Assembly (NCBI GenBank): GCA_964611345.1
Contig: CAZSYU010000063.1
Location: 1 to 22,983 of the forward strand
Source of the DNA: JALZVT01 sp964611345
GTDB taxonomy: Bacteria; Pseudomonadota; Gammaproteobacteria; Pseudomonadales; Azotimanducaceae
Reading direction: 5' to 3'
DNA length: 22,983 nucleotides
The notes beneath the pieces were generated by a model. It was not told where the DNA came from. It worked only from the letters and a program-made list of their open reading frames with translations, and did no database searches. Positions 1-7,149 of the stretch are shown here, one piece after another (the first letter of the stretch is position 1; each line of letters begins with the position of its first letter). Made by a program: the position numbers and the translations under genes.

Positions 1-1
1 C

Positions 2-178
2 TTCATGATCTACAGCGCAACGGCATTTTGGCTCTCCCGCTTGCGCACAAAGTACCCACCCCCCGGTCAGCCCACCCAAGCTCAGAAAAATCCGGAAGAA
101 TTTGAAGCCATAGTGCAGGATCGTTGCACACAGTTTTTTTATCTCGACCAGCGTTTACTGGCTTCTAGTACTACTTGA
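2..178 (+). CDS. 3' end of an unrecognised protein (cut by left window edge)
   Basis: An open frame runs from the left edge to a TGA at 176-178 and leaves 58 visible residues. It begins with a short hydrophobic stretch (FMIYSATAFWLSRLR) followed by a proline/glutamine-rich turn and a charged tail ending in LDQRLLASSTT. It looks like the end of a membrane-anchored protein, but I do not recognise a family. It lies tail to tail with egtD, with only 15 bases between the two stop codons. I saw no hairpin with a T-run for either gene here. An ATG at 5-7 could be a start, but the region upstream is not visible, so this is more likely the C-terminus of a longer gene. Confidence is low because of the short length. 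Confidence 0.35.
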   Translation, partial: FMIYSATAFWLSRLRTKYPPPGQPTQAQKNPEEFEAIVQDRCTQFFYLDQRLLASSTT

Positions 179-193
179 TTCGGACTGGATAAC

Positions 194-1147
194 TCAGGCC
201 GCTTGCAGCAGAAACACCGAGAAGTAGTTCTGCGGGTCGGTTAGATGCAGTTCTTCTTTCCAGCCTGCACCAGCCGCTAGTTTGGCAAACTGCGCCGGAT
301 CGTATTTGTACGAATTTTCTGTGTGGATCTGCTCGTTCGCCGCAAACTCTATGTGCTCGCCCGCAAGCTCTACTTGCTGATCTACCAGCGATTCGAGAAA
401 CATCTGAATGCTGCCAATCTCTTCGTTATAAATGGCTCGATGGGCAAAGCCTGCAATATCAAAATTGCCTTCGAGCTCCCGGTTTAGATGAGTCAGCACG
501 TTCAGATTGAAAGCTGCTGTTACGCCGGCCGTATCATTGTACGCACTCTCAAGTACACGCTTGTCCTTTTTTCGATCAACGCCGATCAGTAACTTGCCTT
601 GCTCACCGACAAGCGCGCGCACGCGACGCAAAAACGCCTGGGCATCCGTTGGTGCAAAGTTACCTATGCTCGACCCAGGGAAGAAGGCCATGGGCTGATG
701 GCGCGGAATCGCCTCGGGTAGTGCGATGTCCTGAGAATAATCGGCGCATACCGCATAGATGTTGAGCCAGCTGTAGTCAGCCTGCAGTGTTTTGGCAGAA
801 GTTTCGAGGTGTTCACCAGAGATATCGAGTGGCACATAAGCCGCTGGCTTCATTCCTTCAAGCAGCGCACGGATTTTTCGGCTGCTGCCACTGCCATATT
901 CAATCAGGGTAACGGCGCCATTGAAGTGACCCGAAATTTCGGCACTATGAGCCTCAAACAAAGCGGTTTCTGTTCGTGTGGGGTAGTACTCCGGCAGTCG
1001 AGTGATTTCATCAAACAGTTGGCTGCCGCGCTCATCGTAAAAATATTTTGGCGCGAGTGTTTTTTGCGGTGCCAGCAAACTCTCAAGAACTTCTTCGCGC
1101 ATGGTGCGCAACACCGGGGCTAAATCAAAAAATTGATAGGTACTCAA
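194..1147 (-). CDS. egtD: L-histidine N-alpha-methyltransferase EgtD
   Basis: Cytosolic SAM-dependent enzyme that trimethylates the alpha-amino group of histidine to hercynine, the first step of ergothioneine synthesis. The 317 residues match the family's usual length of about 320. Diagnostic segments are present in order: PKYFYDERGS (33-42), LPEYYPTRTE (51-60), the SAM-binding EYGSGSSRKI (83-92), PLDIS (106-110), FFPGSSIGNF (155-164), GVDRKKD (189-195), YNDTAGVTAAFN (203-214) and TENSYKY (276-282). N163, E277 and S279 fall where the mycobacterial enzyme holds the substrate amine and imidazole. The start is TTG at 1145-1147. It is 13 bases after the egtB stop and no Shine-Dalgarno is obvious, so translation may be coupled to egtB. 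An ATG at codon 16 is the alternative start. This is the last gene of the minus-strand oxidase-assembly run. Confidence 0.95.
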   Translation of the reverse strand: MSTYQFFDLAPVLRTMREEVLESLLAPQKTLAPKYFYDERGSQLFDEITRLPEYYPTRTETALFEAHSAEISGHFNGAVTLIEYGSGSSRKIRALLEGMKPAAYVPLDISGEHLETSAKTLQADYSWLNIYAVCADYSQDIALPEAIPRHQPMAFFPGSSIGNFAPTDAQAFLRRVRALVGEQGKLLIGVDRKKDKRVLESAYNDTAGVTAAFNLNVLTHLNRELEGNFDIAGFAHRAIYNEEIGSIQMFLESLVDQQVELAGEHIEFAANEQIHTENSYKYDPAQFAKLAAGAGWKEELHLTDPQNYFSVFLLQAA

Positions 1148-1160
1148 AACTAATAACTGC

Positions 1161-2528
1161 TTATTTTGGAATGATCACTTTAGGAGCATCGGCTGCCAGA
1201 CGAATCCCGGTAAACTGCCAGCGATCAGGCGGATAGAAAAAATTTCGATACGTTGGTCGCGTGTGCCCTTGGGGCGTTGCAATGGAGCCACCCCGCAGCA
1301 CCATTTGCCCGCTCATGAACTTACCATTGTATTCACCCAGCGTACCCGGCAGCGGTTGAAAGCCCGGGTAGGCCGCATACGCACTACGCGTCCACTGCCA
1401 CAAACTATCCTGCATTTGCAGGAGCGCATTCGGATGCTCAACAGACTCCCGAGCAGCCACTTCCCATTCCACTTCAGTCGGCAATCGATAACCCGCCCAG
1501 CGCGCGTAAGCATCGGCCTCATAGTAAGAAACATGGGCAACAGCTGCGTCGCCACGCAGTGGCTGTAAGCCGCTAAACAGGTACTCATGCCAGACACCGT
1601 CTTGTTGGCGCCAGTAAAGCGGCGCAGCTTGTTCGCCAAATTGGCCCGCCTGTACTGCGGCCCAACCTTCTGATAGCCAGAGCTGCGAGCGTTGATAGCC
1701 GCCATCTTCTACAAACTGCAAAAACTCAGCGTTGTTCACCAACCGGTTAGCAAGCCTGAAATTTTCTGTATAGGTTTTGTGGCGCGGGGTTTCGTTATCG
1801 AAGCAGAACGTGTCGAGCGAGCGCCTGTCAGAATTGGGCCCGTCAAAGTCAGATTCAAAATCGGCGTTCTGCTGTGTTGTAACAGCAGCGCCAATCTCAT
1901 GCAGGCCACCAGCAAACTCATGGAACTTGAGCGGAGTCGGTTCAATAACCAACGTGGCATCGGTCAACACACGTTCTGCATCTGCAACGTCTGTGTCTTG
2001 ATACGCCGCCGCTATGGGTGTTTGGCCGAGAATGTACTTTATGTCGGTTGCCAGTAGCTCTTGATGTTGCTGCTCATGATGCAACCCGAGCACAATCGAG
2101 CGTTGCAATTCTTCGTTCTCTTCGTGCGTTGCCCGATTGCGCGCGCGCTCAGAAATCAGTGTTGTCAGTAACTCCCGCATACTGACATCGACATGAGTTC
2201 GATAGCTGTACACCTCGTCAACCGTAGGCCGAGACAGATGGCCGCGTTCGGTGCGTGGGTGTTGTTCGCCAACACCGTTGTAATAGGAGTTAAACAACAA
2301 CTCAAACTTGTCGCTAAACGGCACATAGCCCGGCAATGTCGGCTTCAGTAAAAAAGTTTCAAAAAACCAGCTCGTATGGGCGAGGTGCCACTTCGGTGGA
2401 CTAACGTCAGCACTGGGCTGAACGCCGTAGTCATCAACCGCTAATGGCGCACACAGATCAACGGAATGTTGACGGATGCGTTCGTACTGTTCGGTAAGCG
2501 GCTCGTTGTTGCCGCGAGATACTTGCAC
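1161..2528 (-). CDS. egtB: Ergothioneine sulfoxide synthase EgtB (non-haem iron)
   Basis: Iron- and O2-dependent enzyme joining a sulfur donor to the C2 of hercynine's imidazole ring. The order is an N-terminal DinB-like helical domain (about 1-165) and a C-terminal formylglycine-generating-enzyme-like domain (about 200-448). The three-histidine iron site is visible as HLAHT (H51) and HEQQHQE (H151, H155). At 455 residues it lacks the C-terminal methyltransferase of OvoA, and a separate egtD follows, so EgtB is the better call. Where the mycobacterial enzyme has Asp416 and Arg420 for the gamma-glutamyl group, this protein has F431 and D435 (NFFYPPDR). It also has the Tyr pair Y82-Y83 (NSYYN) seen in cysteine-using type II enzymes. 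The start is GTG with a clear AGGA at 8-11 bases upstream. Only 42 bases separate it from the sco1 stop, with no terminator between. Confidence 0.93.
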   Translation of the reverse strand: MQVSRGNNEPLTEQYERIRQHSVDLCAPLAVDDYGVQPSADVSPPKWHLAHTSWFFETFLLKPTLPGYVPFSDKFELLFNSYYNGVGEQHPRTERGHLSRPTVDEVYSYRTHVDVSMRELLTTLISERARNRATHEENEELQRSIVLGLHHEQQHQELLATDIKYILGQTPIAAAYQDTDVADAERVLTDATLVIEPTPLKFHEFAGGLHEIGAAVTTQQNADFESDFDGPNSDRRSLDTFCFDNETPRHKTYTENFRLANRLVNNAEFLQFVEDGGYQRSQLWLSEGWAAVQAGQFGEQAAPLYWRQQDGVWHEYLFSGLQPLRGDAAVAHVSYYEADAYARWAGYRLPTEVEWEVAARESVEHPNALLQMQDSLWQWTRSAYAAYPGFQPLPGTLGEYNGKFMSGQMVLRGGSIATPQGHTRPTYRNFFYPPDRWQFTGIRLAADAPKVIIPK

Positions 2529-2570
2529 TCTTTTTCCTATGGCCGGATCTGTGAGCGGAAAATCTCGTCG

Positions 2571-3206
2571 CTAGAAAGACGCCCGCAATGCTCTGAAGGT
2601 TTCTACGAGCTTAGCACGGGTGTGCGGCAATTTTATGAACCCGTGGTAATGGCCTCTGGGATTTACAATCACTACATTGCCGGTGTGGTCCATGGTGTAA
2701 GGCTCCTCACCCTGACCTGGCATCTTTTGAAAGGCCGCGTTGACCTGAGTAGCGAAGGTTGCAAGATTGCCAACTGTGCCGGTGACACCAACAAAATCTG
2801 GCGAAAACGCGCGCGCGTAGGTACCCAGTGCAGCAAGATCATCGCGTTCAGGGTCGACACTTACCAGCACACCGCGAAAATCCGCGCGTTCATCCGGTGA
2901 TAACTCATTAACCGCCTGACCCATTAGCGACATCGTTGTTGGACATATGTCCGGACAATTAGTGAACCCAAAAAACAGGAAGGTCCAGGCGCCTTGGGCA
3001 AGACTGGTTTCGGTAAACGCATCACCCCTGTCTGTTTGCAGTTGGATGTCAGCTAGCGCCCTTGGCTTTGGCAACATTACGCTGCCTTGCTTTTGTAACT
3101 GTTCAAACGAAAGCGTTTTTACCTTGGTGGTGTTGTAAACAAACGCCGTTAGCACAACTGCGATGAACACCAGACACATGGTAACGGTCATACGCACGCC
3201 AGACAT
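2571..3206 (-). CDS. sco1: SCO1/SenC copper chaperone for cytochrome c oxidase CuA
   Basis: Membrane-anchored periplasmic thioredoxin-fold protein that delivers copper to, or reduces, the CuA cysteines of oxidase subunit II. One N-terminal anchor helix spans about residues 7-23. The copper site is complete: CPDIC (C84, C88) and the distal histidine in MDHTG (H174). Family context such as FFGFTNCPDICPTT and SVDPERD (116-122) is clear. Its 211 residues are normal for the family. It starts at ATG, 20 bases after the ctaB stop, and egtB follows 42 bases downstream on the same strand. A second CxxxC protein in this run, at 5249-5947, is similar in plan but lacks the histidine. Confidence 0.95.
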   Translation of the reverse strand: MSGVRMTVTMCLVFIAVVLTAFVYNTTKVKTLSFEQLQKQGSVMLPKPRALADIQLQTDRGDAFTETSLAQGAWTFLFFGFTNCPDICPTTMSLMGQAVNELSPDERADFRGVLVSVDPERDDLAALGTYARAFSPDFVGVTGTVGNLATFATQVNAAFQKMPGQGEEPYTMDHTGNVVIVNPRGHYHGFIKLPHTRAKLVETFRALRASF

Positions 3207-3226
3207 ATAGAACTCCAGTTCTGCCG

Positions 3227-4183
3227 TTAACCCGCAAGCGGTGAAGTGGTGTAGTGATCAACCAGGAGCGCCAGAAACAAGGCGCCGAGATAGATTATGG
3301 AAAACTTGAACGTTGCCATGGGTGCCGCAGGATTGTTGTTTTTAACCAATACTATGGCCCAATAAAGAAACCGGGCACCCAACAACAACGCGCCCACCAA
3401 ATACACCACACCGCTCATTCGTATGCTGTAAGGCAAGACTGAAATAAGCACCAGAATAACGGTGTACAGTAAAATGTGCAGACGCGTATAGGATTCACCA
3501 TGAGTCACCGGCAACATGGGAATATCAACGTCGCGGTATTCGTCTTTGCGGTCGAGGGCGAGCGCCCAGAAGTGTGGCGGTGTCCAGGCAAAAATAATGA
3601 GCACCAGCAACAGTCCACCTGGCTCAATGCTGTTGCTCACTGCAGTCCAGCCAAATAGCGGTGGTGCAGCGCCAAAGAGCCCACCAATCACAATGTTCTG
3701 CGGCGTTGCGCGCTTCAACCACAGGGTATAGATCAACCCGTAGCCCACCCAGGAAGCAAGGTTTAGCCAAGCGGTGAGTGGGTTAACCAGAAAGTACAGA
3801 ACCAGCATGCCGGTAATACCGGTCACGGCAGCAAAGGCTACGCCCTGGTTAAAATCAACTCGACCGCGGGCTATGGGCCGATCAACGGTGCGCGCCATCC
3901 GCGCATCAATCTCTGCATCGGCGATGTGATTCACCGCGGCAGCGGAACCCGCCACCAGCGCAATGCCGATTGTTCCAAACAACATCGCATCCAGTGGCAC
4001 CATGCCTGGCACGGCCAGAAACATGCCCACAATGGCGCACAACAGCATCAACAGCACAACGCGCGGCTTACACATTTCGTAAAAGTCACGAAAGCTCGGA
4101 CCAGCAAGCGCTGGCTCGGTAAGCACTGGACCTGTTAGTTCTGAATCAATATTGGTCACACTCTTGGTCAAACTCTTGTTCAC
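3227..4183 (-). CDS. ctaB: Protohaem IX farnesyltransferase (haem O synthase)
   Basis: Integral membrane UbiA-family prenyltransferase that adds a farnesyl group to haem b to give haem o, the precursor of haem a. It has 318 residues with about 8-9 hydrophobic helices. The prenyl-diphosphate/Mg site is N85-x3-D89-x3-D93 (NHIADAEID), followed by RTVDRPI. The second conserved loop reads DRKDEYRDVDIPMLP. The start is GTG at 4181-4183 with GAGG at 4192-4195 as ribosome site, 14 bases after the ctaA stop. The first 30 residues are a soluble low-complexity extension with a small internal duplication at DNA level (ACTCTTGGTCA / ACTCTTGTTCA at 4160-4170 and 4172-4182). The position between ctaA and sco1 is the usual one in Pseudomonas-type oxidase clusters. 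Confidence 0.95.
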   Translation of the reverse strand: MNKSLTKSVTNIDSELTGPVLTEPALAGPSFRDFYEMCKPRVVLLMLLCAIVGMFLAVPGMVPLDAMLFGTIGIALVAGSAAAVNHIADAEIDARMARTVDRPIARGRVDFNQGVAFAAVTGITGMLVLYFLVNPLTAWLNLASWVGYGLIYTLWLKRATPQNIVIGGLFGAAPPLFGWTAVSNSIEPGGLLLVLIIFAWTPPHFWALALDRKDEYRDVDIPMLPVTHGESYTRLHILLYTVILVLISVLPYSIRMSGVVYLVGALLLGARFLYWAIVLVKNNNPAAPMATFKFSIIYLGALFLALLVDHYTTSPLAG

Positions 4184-4197
4184 ACTAGTGGCCTCAG

Positions 4198-5193
4198 CTA
4201 GCCCGCCAATTGAGAAGGCACACGGGCGCGGTAGTTTACTGCAACCAGCACCAGCAGCAATGCTGCGCCCCCAAGGTTATGGAAGGTGGCGTTTACCAGC
4301 GGCAGCACCCAAACAACGTTCAGTATGCCCAGTATCAGTTGCAGCGCCAGCACACCACCCAGCCAACCCGCCAAATCGGAACCCGCTCGCGCCATACGGA
4401 AGGCCAGCAAACCCACCGCCAGCAGTACCACCAGAGCGCCGAGTCGATGCGTCATATGAATGGCCTGGCGTGCACTGTTATCCAACTTGCCCCCCAGATA
4501 GTTCGGCCCTACCTCCTGGGTAAAATCAAACCCCTTGGCAAAGTCCATCGCCGGCCAGGCGGCCCCAGCCTGACAGCCCGGGAAGTCATGGCAGGCCAAA
4601 GCCGCGTAGTTGGTCGACGTCCAACCACCCAGCGCCACCTGCAACACCACCAGCAGCAATGCAATAAGTGCATGCTGACGAAACTTGCCTGCCACGTTCC
4701 AGCCACCGCCAAAACCCAGGCGCAACAATAGCAGCCACAATAGGGCAACCGTGGTGAACCCACCAAGCAAATGCGCGGTCACCACCTGCGGCCAGAGCTT
4801 GAGCGTCACGGTCCAGGCGCCAAAGGCGCCCTGACAAATCACCAGCACCAGCAAAACCAGCGGCAGCTTCCAGGGAATACCCGCCCGTCTGTGGCGCCAG
4901 GCAGAAACACTGATGGCAACTATCAACAACCCCAGGGTGCTGGCCAGGTAGCGGTGGATCATTTCCCACCAGGCTTTTTCAGCCTCAACCGGCGCATCCG
5001 GAAAACTCGCCTCAGCCGCGGCTACTGCCGCGCTGCCTTGCGGCACGATCAACGAGCCGTAACAACCCGGCCAGTCAGGGCAGCCAAGACCCGCATCTGC
5101 CAAGCGCGTATAGGCCCCCACGCCAACAACCAGCAGGCCGAACAGCAACGAAAACTGGGTCAGTCGATAGGTGTTTTGCCAACTGGTAACCAT
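4198..5193 (-). CDS. ctaA: Haem A synthase CtaA/COX15
   Basis: Integral membrane mono-oxygenase that converts haem o to haem a by oxidising the C8 methyl group to a formyl. Its 331 residues form two four-helix halves, each with the family's paired histidines: EMIHR (H80) and TAHLLGG (H141) in the first, HMTHR (H249) and ATFHNLGG (H305) in the second. Both extracytoplasmic loops carry the cysteine pair: GLGCPDWPGC (C38, C44) and ALACHDFPGC (C201, C207). The start is ATG, 55 bases downstream of the preceding stop, with only a weak GAG-type ribosome site. It works directly with ctaB, the next gene. Confidence 0.95.
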   Translation of the reverse strand: MVTSWQNTYRLTQFSLLFGLLVVGVGAYTRLADAGLGCPDWPGCYGSLIVPQGSAAVAAAEASFPDAPVEAEKAWWEMIHRYLASTLGLLIVAISVSAWRHRRAGIPWKLPLVLLVLVICQGAFGAWTVTLKLWPQVVTAHLLGGFTTVALLWLLLLRLGFGGGWNVAGKFRQHALIALLLVVLQVALGGWTSTNYAALACHDFPGCQAGAAWPAMDFAKGFDFTQEVGPNYLGGKLDNSARQAIHMTHRLGALVVLLAVGLLAFRMARAGSDLAGWLGGVLALQLILGILNVVWVLPLVNATFHNLGGAALLLVLVAVNYRARVPSQLAG

Positions 5194-5248
5194 GGCTTTA
5201 GATCTCTACGTAGTGTCAGTCGTAATTCTTGGCGCGCCCGATGCGTCA

Positions 5249-5947
5249 TTAACCCAACTGAGAATATTTCAACAAGCGCTTCAAATCTTTTTGCATGTCT
5301 GGTGCCGAATCCAGCAGCGGATAGCGCAGCACCATCACCCCGGTTGGGTCCACAATGTACATACCCGTCACAGGCGCTGGCACACTTTGAGACTCACCCG
5401 CGCCTGGCGCAAGCTGGATCATGCGCGGAAACCGCTCGGCAAGCCGAGCCGCAATGTTGCTGTCGAGTGCGGGTAACAACACCGCCCGCCGCACCCGAGT
5501 TGCGTCTTTGGTCAACAACACCTGCAGGGAGCGCAACTGGTTTAACGCCGCCTGGCACTCTGCGGCGCAGCCCTCGTTGGCAACCGCCAACAGCCACCAG
5601 GTGCGCTTAACGCTTTGCCGACCTTCGATTGCCGCCCGCGTACCGGCTGGAGCAGCAGATCCGCCTTCCTGTACGGATTGGATGGGCGCAAAGGCCTCTG
5701 GAAACTCCCGGGCAAATGGGGCGCGCTCAACAGTGCGCCAGGCAAAATCCGCCACAGAAACGCCACCCTCAACAAACTCGCCCTTGTTTACCGTTGCCCA
5801 GGGCCCACCGGAGCTCTGGGTAAACTTAAACAACGCATAGGAGCCGAACAACGTGAACCCCATGATACCGAGCATAAGCAGCAGTTGGGTTCTGCCCGGA
5901 TTACCAGCGGGCTGGTTAGCGTCGGTCGTTGGAATTTGATCTGTCAC
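5249..5947 (-). CDS. Sco/thioredoxin-like CxxxC membrane protein of the cox cluster (His ligand missing)
   Basis: A single-pass membrane protein of 232 residues: short cytosolic tail, one helix (about 20-41, QLLLMLGIMGFTLFGSYAL), then a periplasmic domain. That domain holds CAAEC (C127, C131) in the place of the Sco CxxxC, and ends with MYIVDPTGVMVLRYP (196-210), which resembles the Sco strand-turn-strand. The position matching the Sco copper-ligand histidine is not a histidine, and none follows the CxxxC. By position it corresponds to the uncharacterised protein between surf1 and ctaA in Pseudomonas (the PA0111 slot). The start is GTG at 5945-5947, overlapping the surf1 TGA as GTGA, with AGGA 9 bases upstream. 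An in-frame start at 6034 would overlap surf1 by 91 bases and is less likely. The role is inferred to be redox or copper help for oxidase assembly. Confidence 0.8.
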   Translation of the reverse strand: MTDQIPTTDANQPAGNPGRTQLLLMLGIMGFTLFGSYALFKFTQSSGGPWATVNKGEFVEGGVSVADFAWRTVERAPFAREFPEAFAPIQSVQEGGSAAPAGTRAAIEGRQSVKRTWWLLAVANEGCAAECQAALNQLRSLQVLLTKDATRVRRAVLLPALDSNIAARLAERFPRMIQLAPGAGESQSVPAPVTGMYIVDPTGVMVLRYPLLDSAPDMQKDLKRLLKYSQLG

Positions 5948-6753
5948 GTCAGTGGATCCTGTGTGGGGCGCTGCGAGTGTTTGCGACCATAAAAGTAGTA
6001 AAGCGTAATAAGAGCAAGTGCCAACCCAAACCATTGGAAAGCGTAACCCTGATGGCGCGCCACCCCAAAACCAATAACCTGCGGCGCGGCTTTCAAAACC
6101 CCTGGCTGGCCGGCCTCGAGTCGGAGCTCCTGAGCACGCAGCGGTAACTCAAGCAATGCTTCAAGCGCCGCAATATCCAGTCTTTGCATTCGCACCACGC
6201 CAGCGTTTATGCGCTGCATCGGTTCCTCACCAAACAGCGGCAGCATCCCGGTGTCGGGCCAGGCCAGAGCCACAATGGTGACCTCTACCTGTGGCAGTTC
6301 AGGCACAGCCGGCAAGTCGGTGCGCAGTCTTGGTCCCGCAACCCAGCCACGATTGACGAGCCATGTAATCCCATCAGCAGTAAAAGGGGCGTAAACCCAG
6401 TAACCCGGGGTGCCCGCGTCGATCTGGTTATCGAGCAACAGCTGAATCGGTAAATAATTGCCGCGCACACGCACTCGCGTAAAGGGGTTGGGATCGTCCG
6501 TAAGCGTTACCGGCAATGCACCGAGGTTGTCCAGATAGGCGTCCATGAGGGCTTGCTTGTAAGAGGCGCGTTCCAGCTGCCAAAAACCGAGGCCCAACAC
6601 GAGCGGCAGCATCAACACCACAAACAAAGTCATCCGCCAGTCAGCGGCCCACTTGGGCCTCGAATTCAACGCCTGACTCGACCCGGCAGGCGCGCGCCCC
6701 AAATTTGCTTCGGGGGTTTGCTCGGTCGCATCACTGGTGGGTAGATTAGGCAA
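5944..6753 (-). CDS. surf1: SURF1 family cytochrome oxidase assembly protein
   Basis: Inner-membrane protein helping insertion of haem a into subunit I. The family plan is complete: first helix at 41-57 with LGFWQLER (55-62), a periplasmic domain with LLLDNQ (105-110) and WLVNRGW (131-137), and a second helix opened by the signature HQGYAFQWFGLALAL (234-248). Its 269 residues are slightly long because of about 40 soluble N-terminal residues. The only suitable start is TTG at 6751-6753: a stop lies 18 bases upstream in frame, and the next Met is residue 41, at the membrane helix. The best ribosome site (GAGG at 6787-6790) instead fits an ATG at 6773-6775 opening a nine-codon frame across this start. 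The 3' end overlaps the next gene by 4 bases. Confidence 0.92.
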   Translation of the reverse strand: MPNLPTSDATEQTPEANLGRAPAGSSQALNSRPKWAADWRMTLFVVLMLPLVLGLGFWQLERASYKQALMDAYLDNLGALPVTLTDDPNPFTRVRVRGNYLPIQLLLDNQIDAGTPGYWVYAPFTADGITWLVNRGWVAGPRLRTDLPAVPELPQVEVTIVALAWPDTGMLPLFGEEPMQRINAGVVRMQRLDIAALEALLELPLRAQELRLEAGQPGVLKAAPQVIGFGVARHQGYAFQWFGLALALITLYYFYGRKHSQRPTQDPLT

Positions 6754-6775
6754 CGGCTTGGACAGGTGCTTTCAT
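6746..6775 (-). other. Possible nine-codon leader ORF overlapping the surf1 start
   Basis: On the minus strand an ATG at 6773-6775 opens MKAPVQAVA and stops with TAA at 6746-6748, just inside surf1. A GAGG lies 10 bases before this ATG, a better ribosome site than anything before the surf1 TTG. The arrangement would allow translational coupling, or it may mean that the surf1 N-terminus is mis-framed. There is no direct evidence of expression. Confidence 0.25.
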
Positions 6776-6843
6776 GTAATTTTGACCTCAAGCGCTGTGC
6801 TGTGGGTTAGAGTGTCAGCTCGTAACTCGCGCTTTGAGGCTCC

Positions 6844-7149
6844 ATGCTAAAAATTCTGGTTCTGGTGTTGTTGCTGGGCGTTGTCATCAGTCTGTTCAGT
6901 GGCCTTGTGTTTCTGTTCAAAGACAGTGGCAAGAAGGATTCGAAACGCACGCTGCATGCGCTAGGGGTTCGTATCACTCTCGCCGCCGCCTTGATCGTGA
7001 CTGTCTGGTACGGCATCTACACCGGCGAGCTGGGTGTTAACTCGCCCTGGCACAAATCCATTCGCGCCGCTGATGCAGCCCAAAACGCCGCCCAAAACGC
7101 AGACCAGCAAGCGACCCAAGAAGCCGGGGCAGAAACACAAACGCCCTGA
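6844..7149 (+). CDS. DUF2909 twin-transmembrane protein
   Basis: Small membrane protein of 101 residues with two helices (about 3-25 and 42-60) separated by the charged loop KDSGKKDSKRT. The start MLKILVLVLLLGVVISLFSG and the RTLHALGVRITLA segment match the DUF2909 twin-transmembrane family, which sits beside oxidase subunit III in Pseudomonas-type clusters. Its function is unknown. The C-terminal 30 residues are an Ala/Gln-rich tail (AAQNAAQNADQQATQEA) partly built from a 12-base tandem repeat. GAGG lies 4 bases before the ATG. It is the only + strand gene in the oxidase region. It lies 90 bases from surf1 (divergent) and 78 bases from coxC (convergent). I could not settle on a promoter in the 90-base gap; TTGACC at 6782-6787 is a possible -35. 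Confidence 0.85.
   Translation: MLKILVLVLLLGVVISLFSGLVFLFKDSGKKDSKRTLHALGVRITLAAALIVTVWYGIYTGELGVNSPWHKSIRAADAAQNAAQNADQQATQEAGAETQTP
7078..7101 (+). repeat. 12-bp tandem duplication in the DUF2909 tail
   Basis: GCCCAAAACGCC at 7078-7089 is followed at once by GCCCAAAACGCA at 7090-7101, with one mismatch. It encodes Ala-Gln-Asn-Ala twice and keeps the reading frame. Confidence 0.8.

Noticed and set aside
100..193. CCAG/CTGG hairpin and a run of T near 133-140 as a terminator for egtD or the left-edge gene.
   Set aside because: The stem is only 4 bp and the T-run is on the wrong side of it for either gene.
1161..2528. Possible OvoA (ovothiol synthase) instead of EgtB.
   Set aside because: The protein is 455 residues and lacks the C-terminal methyltransferase domain of OvoA; a dedicated egtD follows.
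4160..4182. ACTCTTGGTCA / ACTCTTGTTCA direct repeat at the 5' end of ctaB as an operator.
   Set aside because: It lies inside the coding start of a gene in mid-operon and is best read as a small coding duplication in the low-complexity N-terminus.
5230..5237. GGCGCGCC palindrome and several CG-rich palindromes such as those at 16235-16250.
   Set aside because: Short GC palindromes are expected by chance in this base composition and show no repeat or spacing pattern.
5165..5248. A short minus-strand frame starting at ATG overlapping the stop of the Sco-like gene (TAATG) and running into ctaA.
   Set aside because: It would encode under 30 residues in a different frame from ctaA, has no family signal, and ctaA has its own ATG. 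Chance overlap is more likely.
4210..5610. Long plus-strand open frames opposite ctaA and the Sco-like gene (for example 4771-5610, 279 codons).
   Set aside because: They are antisense shadows: composition is rich in Arg/Gln/Pro with no recognisable domain, and the minus-strand genes have full family motifs.
5948..6034. N-terminal extension of the Sco-like protein to an ATG-like start at 6034.
   Set aside because: It would overlap surf1 by 91 bases, while GTG at 5945-5947 overlaps the surf1 stop by 4 bases and has AGGA at proper spacing.
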